Assembly: GCF_004117055.1 (NCBI RefSeq) | Contig: NZ_CP026363.1 | Span: forward strand, 2,028,501 to 2,092,500 | Direction: 5' to 3' | Source: Brevibacillus agri | Lineage (GTDB): Bacteria > Bacillota > Bacilli > Brevibacillales > Brevibacillaceae | DNA length: 64,000 nt | In this document: piece after piece, positions 57,360-64,000 of the stretch | Position numbering within the stretch: position 1 is the first letter of the stretch | Layout of the letters: every line of letters starts with the position of its first letter | Translations under genes and position numbers: made by a program | Notes under the pieces: model-generated | What the model was told of the DNA's origin: nothing | Databases searched by the model: none | Seen by the model: the letters and a program-made list of their open reading frames with translations, nothing else

Positions 57360-57959
57360 ATGTTGGATCGACGTGAACGCATGAATGCGAAGCGGAAGGA
57401 AGATACCGGCTTTTCCGAGACAGTAGATCAGCACGACAGGGAGTTTGCGGTGGAGACCTGGACCCAGGCTGCCTTCGACGAACACGAAGGACGCTCCAGG
57501 CGAAGGATTCACTACGACCCACACTCTTTGACAGAGCGCTATTCAGGCGAGCTGGACGACCGAGTGGACAACGACAGGGTGGAAAACGATTTTTCGGAGC
57601 GCCTGGATGGAGTCGTTCTGACACGGGAGGACCGCGCGCCGGTCGCTTCTGTACGAGACGACGATATCGAGGCCGCAGCGGAAATCGCCGAACCGATCCC
57701 TGCGCGCCGTTCTGTGCGTGAGGTCAACGATGACGAGGACAGTCGGGAAAGCGGAGCCAGCGGGATCGGCATGACAGGACTGGGGCTATCGATCCTGTCC
57801 CTGTTCCTCATGCCGTACCTCGTGGCCCCAATCGGGATGGTGCTTGGCTATTTGGCGTATCGCCGGGACTCGCGAACGCTGGGAGCTTGGGCGATGATCG
57901 TGGGGGCGATCTCCATTTTGGGAGCGCTCGTCATTTACCCGTACTACACGGCCCGCTAA
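57360..57959 (+). CDS. hypothetical protein with C-terminal two-helix membrane domain
   Basis: The 199-residue protein has a long hydrophilic, acidic N-terminal region (1-128), rich in Asp, Glu and Arg and probably disordered. Then come two membrane helices (about 136-157 and 172-194: LGLSILSLFLMPYLVAPIGMVLGYLAYRR, GAWAMIVGAISILGALVIYPYY) with the DUF4190-like spacing. No enzymatic motif is visible. It may be a membrane scaffold or signalling protein. The start ATG 57360 follows AAAAGGGGCTGAGC; a second ATG lies seven codons later. Confidence 0.65.
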   Translation: MLDRRERMNAKRKEDTGFSETVDQHDREFAVETWTQAAFDEHEGRSRRRIHYDPHSLTERYSGELDDRVDNDRVENDFSERLDGVVLTREDRAPVASVRDDDIEAAAEIAEPIPARRSVREVNDDEDSRESGASGIGMTGLGLSILSLFLMPYLVAPIGMVLGYLAYRRDSRTLGAWAMIVGAISILGALVIYPYYTAR

Positions 57960-57974
57960 GCCGCATCAGACCGC

Positions 57975-58015
57975 AAAAAACCTCTCTGGGCACAAAACGG
58001 CCCGGGGAGGTTTTT
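57975..58015. terminator. bidirectional terminator
   Basis: AAAAAACCTC (57975-57984) pairs with GAGGTTTTT (58007-58015), with a G/C-rich inner stem. Confidence 0.75.
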
Positions 58016-58027
58016 GCATTTGCTCGC

Positions 58028-58561
58028 TCAGTTCGTGTACAGACGGGACAAAAACGGAGTTGTCGCCGCAATGACTGCCTCACAGAAAACGTCCGCCCGG
58101 TTGACGCGGCCGCCAGTCAAAAGGGCATACGCCCCGCCGCGGTGATTGCTCCCGGTAGTCTGGCCCCATTCGTCGATGATGACATTCAGTTCAATTCCTT
58201 CTGCCAAAATGCGTTCGGCTGCCTGCTTAGGGATCGGAAAAGCCAGTCCTTTTCCCAAATACAGCTCGCTTCCGTTCCAGGCCGCGCAGACAGAAATCAA
58301 ATACCATTGCTGGGTAAATTCCTGATCGTACATCAGGCCGCCCTCCAGCCCAAGCCCGATGTGCGCCTCGCAAGCGGAGGCCAAGGCCGCTTTTGCCCGG
58401 TTGATGGCTCCGGCAATCGTCTCTTTCTCGCTCATCGGCTGGGCAGACACACCGGAAGGGACGGACAGGCAGATCGGGTCTGCTCCCGTCGCCTTTTGTA
58501 CCGCCAGACGCTTTGCTTCGTTTTGAGTGCCCAGCGCATAGCGTAATGGTGCGTTCTTCAT
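58028..58561 (-). CDS. DUF84 family inosine/xanthosine triphosphatase-like protein
   Basis: The 177-residue protein starts MKNAPLRYALGTQNEAKRLAVQKA, the YjjX-like N-terminus (GTQNEAK nucleotide site); ATG 58561 is preceded by AAGAGGTGA, which is better than the GTG five codons upstream. Further family signs are SEKETIAGAINRA, GLGLEGGLMYD and GGAYALLTGGRVNR. DUF84 enzymes hydrolyse noncanonical purine triphosphates and protect nucleotide pools. Convergent with the preceding membrane-protein gene. Confidence 0.85.
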   Translation of the reverse strand: MKNAPLRYALGTQNEAKRLAVQKATGADPICLSVPSGVSAQPMSEKETIAGAINRAKAALASACEAHIGLGLEGGLMYDQEFTQQWYLISVCAAWNGSELYLGKGLAFPIPKQAAERILAEGIELNVIIDEWGQTTGSNHRGGAYALLTGGRVNRADVFCEAVIAATTPFLSRLYTN

Positions 58562-58590
58562 CTGGATCGTTGTCACCTCTTCTGTCGGGA

Positions 58591-58618
58591 TTGCTCAATC
58601 GCTACTGGTAAGTATACC
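58591..58618 (+). promoter_or_regulatory. possible promoter of dapF
   Basis: TTGCTC (58591-58596) and TATACC (58613-58618) with 16-bp spacing, about 85 bp before dapF. Confidence 0.4.
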
Positions 58619-58703
58619 ACTTCCCCAAATATGGAGGTGTTGTGTTAAGATAAGTCCATATAGAGAGCGAGTCAGAAATTACAGAGAAAACGGGGAGTGG
58701 CAG

Positions 58704-59564
58704 ATGAAATTTACCAAATTGCATGGCTTGGGCAACGACTATGTGTACGTCAACTGTTTTGAAGAAACGTTGGCGGGGGTGGATCTTCCCGAACTGGCAA
58801 GACGGGTCAGCGACCGCAACTTCGGCATCGGCGGGGATGGGCTGATTCTGATTCTGCCGTCGGAGCGGGCTGATTTTCGCATGCGTGTCTTCAACAACGA
58901 CGGAAGCGAGGCGAAAAACTGTGGTAACGGCTTGCGCTGCGTGAGCAAGTACGTCTACGACCACGGCTTGACGCAGCAGAAGACGTTTACCGTCGAGACG
59001 CTCGGCGGGATCATGAAGCCGGTTGTCTCGCTTGGTGAAGACGGAAAAGTCGAGCAGGTGACGATCGACATGGGCGAACCGCGCTTTGAGCGGGCGGCGA
59101 TTCCGATGACAGGCATCCCGGAGGAGCAGGCGCGCGAGGAAGTGCTGGAAGTGGACGGCACCGTGTTTACGATGACTGCTGTTTCCATGGGCAACCCGCA
59201 CGCGATCATTTTCGTCGACGAAGTCCGGGACGAGGACGTGCGCAAATACGGGCCGCAGATCGAGTTTCACGAATGGTTCCCGGAGCGCACTAACGTCGAA
59301 TTTATCCAAATATTGAATCGGGAAGAAATTTTGTTCCGCGTCTGGGAGCGTGGATCGGGTGTGACGCTCGCATGCGGCACGGGCGCTTGTGCAGCGGCAG
59401 TCGCGGCAACGCTCGCGGGCAAAGTCGACAGAAAGGTCACGGTGCATCTGGCCGGAGGCGACCTTTTTATCGATTGGCGGGAAGAAGACAACCGCGTCTA
59501 CATGACCGGGCCCGCTACCGAAGTGTTCGAAGGAAAGTATGTAGGGCCGATCCCGTATAAATAA
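58704..59564 (+). CDS. dapF: diaminopimelate epimerase
   Basis: The 286-residue cofactor-free epimerase interconverts LL- and meso-diaminopimelate for lysine and peptidoglycan synthesis. The catalytic Cys pair is visible: Cys73 in KNCGNGLRC and Cys224 in TLACGTGACA. Conserved LHGLGNDY lies at the start (MKFTKLHGLGNDYVYV), and MGNPHAIIFVD and RTNVEF in the second half. The length is standard. The ATG follows ACGGGGAGTGGCAG. Monocistronic, with a strong terminator downstream. Confidence 0.95.
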   Translation: MKFTKLHGLGNDYVYVNCFEETLAGVDLPELARRVSDRNFGIGGDGLILILPSERADFRMRVFNNDGSEAKNCGNGLRCVSKYVYDHGLTQQKTFTVETLGGIMKPVVSLGEDGKVEQVTIDMGEPRFERAAIPMTGIPEEQAREEVLEVDGTVFTMTAVSMGNPHAIIFVDEVRDEDVRKYGPQIEFHEWFPERTNVEFIQILNREEILFRVWERGSGVTLACGTGACAAAVAATLAGKVDRKVTVHLAGGDLFIDWREEDNRVYMTGPATEVFEGKYVGPIPYK

Positions 59565-59694
59565 ACGTCTGTCCCCTTGGGCAAAAGTTTGCGATGAGAC
59601 AAGTTTTATTGCTTTATCTGAAGCTGTACGATGCCAAACGCAGGGAAAGCAAGCGGGCGCGACTGCTGTTTCTAACCTTTTGACTTTGGCACGT

Positions 59695-59733
59695 AAAAAA
59701 GCCGTTCCGGTCGTTTCAACCGGAACGGCTTTT
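59695..59733. terminator. bidirectional terminator between dapF and the LysM gene
   Basis: AAAAAAGCCGTTCCGG (59695-59710) pairs with CCGGAACGGCTTTT (59720-59733): a 13-bp stem with good T runs both ways. Confidence 0.88.
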
Positions 59734-59746
59734 CTGATGGCAGTTG

Positions 59747-60757
59747 CTATTTTCCTGCCGCAATGCGGATGGCGGCCTGATGGTCTGGGTCGACCAGGTT
59801 GTCTTTGTGGCGCAAGCTGCCAGGGAAGTGAATATCGAAATGCCCGTCAAAATCGTTGTCGGCAATGTACTCGATGCTGTGCGGCATGGACGACATCGAA
59901 GCGGCGAGGCGTCTGCCATCTACTTCGACGATGACGGGACGGATGCTCCAGGAAAAGCTTCCTCCCCAAATGCTTTTGATCGCAGCGCTGTCAGCAGCGG
60001 TCAGCGGCTCCGTATCCGAGTGGGAAGCGCCGATTGTTCGTTTGACCATGAAGCTTTTTCCGGTGGCAAAATCGGTCACTTTTGCGGTCGCGTTGATCGG
60101 GAACAAGTACTGGGCTGCTTCGAACCAGTCGAGATACTCACCGTATTTGGCGCCAGCCGTCGCTGTTTTCGGGATGTGGTGCACCGGAATGGTGACGACC
60201 TGGCCGATTTGCAAATAGTCCGACTCAGACAGTTTGTTTACTTGCAAAAACTCGGTAAAAGGGATGCCGTGGGCAATGGAGATCGTCCAGGGCGTATCTC
60301 CCTTGACGACCTGATAGCGAGTATTCTCGACCCAAGGCTTGTCCTGCTCAGCCTTTGGCTTTGGCTGGGGCGTTTCCGCTGCCGGCTCCTGCGTCGGGAT
60401 CAGCAGCTTTTGCCCGATGAGAATTTCGGTTGTTTGGAGGTTGTTTGTATTCACAATTGTTTGAATGCTTACGCCGTGATTGGCAGCGATCTTCCACAGG
60501 ACGTCGCCGCGTTTCACCGTATAGACGGTAGAGCGGGGAGGTATGTACAACTTTTGTCCAACCAGAATCATGTCTGAAGTCAATTGATTCGCCAGCTTGA
60601 GCTGCTCGACGGTAATCTGGTTTTTGTAGGCAATATTGCCGAGCGTATCTCCGGGCGCAACCTGAATCGTTTGGGCAAAGGCCGATGTGACAGGGAGCAA
60701 GCCAGCAACCAGTGCAGTCTGCAGGGCGAGACGTTTCCAGCGTGTTGTTTTGAACAT
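59747..60757 (-). CDS. secreted protein with three LysM domains
   Basis: The 336-residue protein has a signal peptide (about 1-30: basic MFKTTRWKRLALQTALVAGLL, cut after SAFA). Three LysM repeats follow: QVAPGDTLGNIAYKNQITVEQLKLANQL (about 32-77), YTVKRGDVLWKIAANHGVSIQTI (about 80-122) and YQVVKGDTPWTISIAHGIPFTEF (about 152-196). They bind peptidoglycan N-acetylglucosamine. The C-terminal domain (about 215-336) resembles the fold of YkuD-less wall-binding proteins of spore formers; a typical L,D-transpeptidase HxG-SxGC motif is not present. The ATG follows GAGGAGGCTTTC. Confidence 0.82.
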   Translation of the reverse strand: MFKTTRWKRLALQTALVAGLLPVTSAFAQTIQVAPGDTLGNIAYKNQITVEQLKLANQLTSDMILVGQKLYIPPRSTVYTVKRGDVLWKIAANHGVSIQTIVNTNNLQTTEILIGQKLLIPTQEPAAETPQPKPKAEQDKPWVENTRYQVVKGDTPWTISIAHGIPFTEFLQVNKLSESDYLQIGQVVTIPVHHIPKTATAGAKYGEYLDWFEAAQYLFPINATAKVTDFATGKSFMVKRTIGASHSDTEPLTAADSAAIKSIWGGSFSWSIRPVIVEVDGRRLAASMSSMPHSIEYIADNDFDGHFDIHFPGSLRHKDNLVDPDHQAAIRIAAGK

Positions 60758-60932
60758 GAAAGCCTCCTCGATGCCGTAGCGTGATGTGTGAAGTGGTTCA
60801 TCTTGATTGTACGCAGCCGGCAGGTCCGCTTTCATCCGGTAAATCTATCCTCCATTGGTCGGCACTTCCACCAGACGCGAAAATTGCATCCTTTTGCCTC
60901 GAACGCAAAGCCGCAACAGTGCTTATGGACAT

Positions 60933-60981
60933 AAAAATAGCGCGGTTGCGGCAACAAAGTCGTGCCAGCACCCACGCTATT
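60933..60981 (-). terminator. possible terminator of the 48-residue protein gene
   Basis: On the minus strand AATAGCG and CGCTATT form a stem base followed by TTTTTA. The loop is long and partly structured. Confidence 0.45.
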
Positions 60982-61002
60982 GAAAACAAATTAAGCGAAA
61001 AG

Positions 61003-61149
61003 TCACCCGTTGTACACCTCATTTAGGTATGCGACGTCATTGCGGTCGAATTGAGGAGTTGTCTTGTTGATTTTGGCCAGTTCCGCCTGCAATCTTTTCA
61101 ATTCTGCTTCCATCTTACTGATTTTTTCCTGCATAGCCTGTGTTGTCAT
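61003..61149 (-). CDS. 48-residue coiled-coil protein
   Basis: Starts MTTQAMQEKISKMEAELKRL behind AAGGAGAGAGCAGCG. Residues 5-30 have heptad spacing (Met/Ile/Met/Leu/Leu at a/d positions) expected to form a coiled coil, then a short tail with NKTTPQFDRNDVAYL. No family recognised. It is transcribed away from the cysteine desulfurase gene, and a cre-like site lies between them. Confidence 0.6.
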   Translation of the reverse strand: MTTQAMQEKISKMEAELKRLQAELAKINKTTPQFDRNDVAYLNEVYNG

Positions 61150-61246
61150 CGCTGCTCTCTCCTTGTTCCTTGTGGTTTTCTTTTTTTCTAAATTTATTGA
61201 CAATTCTAACGAAAGCCTGTGGTATTGTAAATAGCTTAATTTTGGA

Positions 61247-61260
61247 TGTAAGCGCTTTAG
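61247..61260 (+). promoter_or_regulatory. cre-like CcpA-binding site
   Basis: TGTAAGCGCTTTAG matches the cre consensus TGWAARCGYTWNCW at 12 of 14 positions, including the central CG and the flanking dyad. It lies between the small coiled-coil gene and nifZ, about 170 bp before the nifZ start. Confidence 0.5.
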
Positions 61261-61431
61261 TTGTGAAAAGTGTGTGAACGCTCGCTCGGATTCGCGCGAG
61301 ATGGCTGTTTGCAAGGCAAAATGGGGGAAAATAACAGGAGAAGTACACTCGACAGTATGTTCTTCGGGGACAGTCGTGTTATGATGAAGGGTAGACTTAG
61401 GGCAGCTCGCCCTCAGGGAAGGTGTGGACTG

Positions 61432-62601
61432 GTGATTTACTTAGACAACAGTGCGACAACCCGGCCTCATCCAGAGGTGATTGAGACCGTGAGACGGGCC
61501 ATGGAGAGCTATTACGGAAATCCGTCCTCGTTGCATCAAAAAGGGGTAGAGGCGGAAAACGTGCTCAAGCAGGCACGAAAGGTTGCCGCGCAGTACCTCG
61601 GCTGCAAAGAGGGAGAGGTCTTTTTTACCTCCGGAGGCACGGAAAGCAACAATACGGCAATCAAAGGCATTGCCTTTCAATATCAGAACAGAGGGAAGCA
61701 TATTATTACGACCCAGGTGGAGCATCCGGCTGTCTATGATGTATGCAAACAGCTCGAAAGCTTCGGGTTCACCGTGACCTACCTGCCTGTGGACCGGGAA
61801 GGGCGCGTGTCGCTGGAAGACGTGAAGCGTGCCCTCCGGCCTGATACGATTCTCGTTTCCGTCATGCACGTCAACAACGAGCTGGGGACGATTCAGCCTG
61901 TTGCGGAAATCGGACAGTGGCTGAAGCAGTTTCCGAAGGTGCTGTTTCACGTCGATGCGGTGCAAGGGATCGGCAAAGTGCCGCTGCGGCTGCAAGATTC
62001 CGGGATTGATCTGTTGAGCGTCTCGGCGCACAAGTTTTACGGTCCGCGGGGAGTAGGCATTTTGTACAAGCGCGAAGGACTGATTATACACCCGCTGATA
62101 ATGGGCGGCGGTCAGGAGGGCGGGATTCGCTCGGGAACGGAAAATCTTCCGGCGATTGCTGGCCTGGCCAAAGCGATTCGGATATTGGAAGAGCTCGGCC
62201 ATGGCGAGGTCAACAGGCTGCAAGGCTTGCACCAGCAGCTTCGTGAAGGCATCCAGCGAATCGAGGGCTGCATCGTCAATACGCCGGAAGCGGGCGCAGC
62301 GCCGCATATCATGAACCTGTCTGTGCCAGGCGTGAAGGCGGAAGTGCTGCTGCACGCGTTGGAAGAGCGAGGCTTCCTCGTCTCCACCAAGTCGGCTTGC
62401 TCCTCCAAGGCGAACGAGCCGAGCCGGGTACTTACGGCAGCAGGGATTGATCGCGATTGTGCGCTGTCCTCGCTGCGCATCAGCCTGGGCCGGGAAAATA
62501 CGAGCGAGGAAATCGCCCAGTTTTTGACGGCGCTGCAAACGTGTGTAGGTAGCTTGCGCCCGCTGCTCAAGCCGCAAGCTGCGCCAGATCGCAGAAAATA
62601 G
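61432..62601 (+). CDS. nifZ: cysteine desulfurase (NifS/IscS family, ThiI partner)
   Basis: The 389-residue pyridoxal-phosphate enzyme takes sulfur from cysteine. It starts at GTG 61432 (MIYLDNSATTRPHPEV); longer readings upstream lack a ribosome site. Lys201 in SAHKFYGPRG binds PLP, and Cys323 in STKSACSSK carries the persulfide. The next gene is thiI, 30 bp downstream, as in B. subtilis, where this paralogue supplies sulfur for 4-thiouridine in tRNA rather than for iron-sulfur clusters. An upstream cre-like site may tie it to carbon control. Confidence 0.93.
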   Translation: MIYLDNSATTRPHPEVIETVRRAMESYYGNPSSLHQKGVEAENVLKQARKVAAQYLGCKEGEVFFTSGGTESNNTAIKGIAFQYQNRGKHIITTQVEHPAVYDVCKQLESFGFTVTYLPVDREGRVSLEDVKRALRPDTILVSVMHVNNELGTIQPVAEIGQWLKQFPKVLFHVDAVQGIGKVPLRLQDSGIDLLSVSAHKFYGPRGVGILYKREGLIIHPLIMGGGQEGGIRSGTENLPAIAGLAKAIRILEELGHGEVNRLQGLHQQLREGIQRIEGCIVNTPEAGAAPHIMNLSVPGVKAEVLLHALEERGFLVSTKSACSSKANEPSRVLTAAGIDRDCALSSLRISLGRENTSEEIAQFLTALQTCVGSLRPLLKPQAAPDRRK

Positions 62602-62631
62602 TGGAAAACGAAACGACCAAAGGAGATAACT

Positions 62632-63831
62632 ATGAACTACGATGTCATTTTGATTCGATATGGCGAGCTTGCCCTCAAAGGCAAAAATCGCGATCAGTTT
62701 GAAGATGCGCTGGTCAGAAGCGTGAAAAGCGTGCTGCGCTCCTTTTTCAAGGTGAAAGTGAGACGCAACTACGGACGGATGTACGTCGAGCTGCACGGCG
62801 AAGATGCCTACGCCGTCATGGAGCGCCTGAAGCGCGTTTTCGGCATTTCCTCGTTCAGTCCGACCATTCAGGTGGACCCGGATATCGAGACGATCAAGGA
62901 AAAAGCGCTGGAGCTGATCCGTCAGTTGAAGCCTGAGCCACGCACGTTTCGCGTCGTTACGCGCCGCGCCGACAAACGCTATCCGATTCCTTCGATGGAA
63001 GTCAACCGCATCGTCGGCACGCACATTTTGCGCGCGCTTCCTGCGATCAAGGTCGACGTGCACGAGCCGGAGACGATCGTCAATCTGGAAATTCGCGCGG
63101 AAGGCACGTACATTAGCTGTGAAACGATTCCCGGCCCAGGCGGCTTGCCTGTAGGCGTGAGCGGAAAAGTGCTGTTGCTTTTGTCAGGCGGTATCGACAG
63201 CCCTGTCGCTGGCTGGATGATGCTCAAGCGCGGGGTTACGCTCGAAGCGATCCATTTCCATAGCTATCCGTTCACCAGTGAGCGCGCCTTGCAAAAAGTG
63301 CGGGACCTCGCGCAAAAGCTGACCAAATGGGGAGGAACGGTCCGTCTCCACGTCGTACCTTTTACAGAGATCCAGACGGCCATTCGCGAAAAGTGTCCGG
63401 AAGATTACTTGATTACGATCATGCGCCGCTTTATGATGCGCGTCTCTGAGCGTGTGGCGGAAAATACGAAGGCAAAAGCTCTGGCGACAGGCGAGAGTCT
63501 GGGCCAGGTCGCTTCGCAAACATTGGAGAGCATGGACACGATCAACAAGGTGATTTCGATTCCGATTTTGCGCCCGTTGATCGGGATGGACAAAGTCGAC
63601 ATTACCGATCTGTCGCGCAAAATTGATACGTATGAGCTGTCCATTTTGCCGTATGAAGATTGCTGCACCGTGTTTACGCCGAAAAATCCTGTGACGAGAC
63701 CAAAGCCGTACCTCGCGGCCAAATTTGAAGAAGCGCTGGACGTGGAGGCGCTTGTCGAGGATGCGGTAGCACGCACCGTGATCGAAGAGATTACGACCAA
63801 ACCAAAAGAAACGACAACCGATCTGTTTTAA
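62632..63831 (+). CDS. thiI: tRNA 4-thiouridine sulfurtransferase ThiI
   Basis: The 399-residue enzyme has an N-terminal ferredoxin-like and THUMP domain (about 1-165: YDVILIRYGELALKGKNR, THUMP around 60-165) and a C-terminal PP-loop ATPase with SGGIDSP (185-191). There is no rhodanese domain, as usual in Bacillus, so sulfur comes from the partner desulfurase NifZ. It adds sulfur to U8 of tRNA. The ATG follows AAAGGAGATAACT. Operon with nifZ. Confidence 0.95.
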   Translation: MNYDVILIRYGELALKGKNRDQFEDALVRSVKSVLRSFFKVKVRRNYGRMYVELHGEDAYAVMERLKRVFGISSFSPTIQVDPDIETIKEKALELIRQLKPEPRTFRVVTRRADKRYPIPSMEVNRIVGTHILRALPAIKVDVHEPETIVNLEIRAEGTYISCETIPGPGGLPVGVSGKVLLLLSGGIDSPVAGWMMLKRGVTLEAIHFHSYPFTSERALQKVRDLAQKLTKWGGTVRLHVVPFTEIQTAIREKCPEDYLITIMRRFMMRVSERVAENTKAKALATGESLGQVASQTLESMDTINKVISIPILRPLIGMDKVDITDLSRKIDTYELSILPYEDCCTVFTPKNPVTRPKPYLAAKFEEALDVEALVEDAVARTVIEEITTKPKETTTDLF

Positions 63832-63872
63832 AGCTTTTTTATAGAGAAAACGCGTGACAGGGGAGAAGAGGC

Positions 63873-64000
63873 ATGATTATCCGCTATGAGCGTAACGGCA
63901 AGGTAAAGCATGGGTGGATGGTAGAAGAGGATCACAAAGTGCGCGTGATCGAAGGGGATATTTATAAAGTCCAAACGGCGAAGCCGATCATGACGGGACT
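63873..64000 (+). CDS. fumarylacetoacetate hydrolase family protein (N-terminal part)
   Basis: Only the first 42 codons are in the window. The ATG follows GGGGAGAAGAGGC. The start (MIIRYERNGKVKHGWMVEED, then VRVIEGDIYKVQ) matches the N-terminal domain of FAH-family proteins of the 2-hydroxyhepta-2,4-diene-1,7-dioate isomerase or acylpyruvase type. The catalytic part is beyond the window end, so no substrate can be given. Confidence 0.7.
   Translation, partial: MIIRYERNGKVKHGWMVEEDHKVRVIEGDIYKVQTAKPIMTG

Noticed and set aside
1..64000. tRNA or rRNA genes, CRISPR arrays, prophage or IS elements
   Set aside because: No such pattern was seen by eye: no transposase or integrase frames, no regular spacer array, no rRNA-like or tRNA CCA/T-loop sequences. 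A dedicated RNA search could still find small RNAs.

Overview
The window comes from a Gram-positive, endospore-forming member of the Bacillales. The best guess is a Brevibacillus-like Paenibacillaceae genome; the species cannot be fixed from sequence alone. The reasons are Spo0M, YtrH/YtrI, two YjcZ-type peptides and a YheC/D-type coat protein; CcpA and CodY together; bacillithiol-linked YtxJ; an S-layer-homology protein; strong GGAGG ribosome sites with frequent TTG/GTG starts; and base composition visibly above 50% G+C. No rRNA, tRNA, CRISPR array, prophage or insertion sequence was recognised.

Layout. 1-5000: end of a YheC/D ATP-grasp gene facing a truncated HtrA-type protease, then a PadR regulator, an M29 aminopeptidase, small zinc-ribbon proteins and ytxJ. 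5000-19100: an FtsA-like ATPase with a long repeat tail, aroA, a CsoR-type regulator, ccpA, a nucleosidase-glutaredoxin fusion, acuCBA, a class A PBP with two fibronectin III domains, a LysE exporter divergent from an XRE-cupin regulator, and rpsD. 19300-31100: an SLH protein, a histidine phosphatase plus GAF-GAF-GGDEF protein (ytrP position), an MBL hydrolase, a lipoprotein, refZ and a TPM-EzrA fusion. As recalled from B. subtilis, ytxJ-aroA-ccpA-acuCBA-rpsD-refZ-ytrP-ezrA-nifZ-thiI lie in one conserved neighbourhood, and this window keeps that backbone with insertions and rearrangements.

31100-39450: a BaiN-like flavoprotein, a tandem-repeat region, a GNAT acetyltransferase, an M42 aminopeptidase, an MFS transporter with a tiny follower gene, and a sporulation stretch (two small proteins, ytrH-ytrI, spo0M, a YjcZ peptide). 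39600-51200: a solitary codY followed by a nine-gene operon (M81 peptidase, RpiR regulator, five-gene Opp/Dpp-type ABC importer, N-acylamino-acid racemase/dipeptide epimerase, class C serine hydrolase). It looks dedicated to taking up and processing D-amino-acid- or N-acyl-containing peptides.

51200-64000: transporters and an ArsR-type regulator, including an MFS gene with an internal deletion; an SDR; a DUF1540 protein; a HAD nucleotidase; a DUF84 NTPase; dapF; a triple-LysM protein; nifZ-thiI (sulfur transfer for 4-thiouridine in tRNA); and the start of a fumarylacetoacetate hydrolase-family gene cut by the window end.

Most of the window is core housekeeping and sporulation sequence. The most unusual items are the TPM-EzrA fusion, the alternating 42-44 bp tandem repeats at 32529-32740, the D-peptide-type operon with its palindromic operator, the FtsA-like protein with a beta-grasp-like repeat tail, the nucleosidase-glutaredoxin fusion, and two internally or terminally deleted genes (HtrA, MFS).
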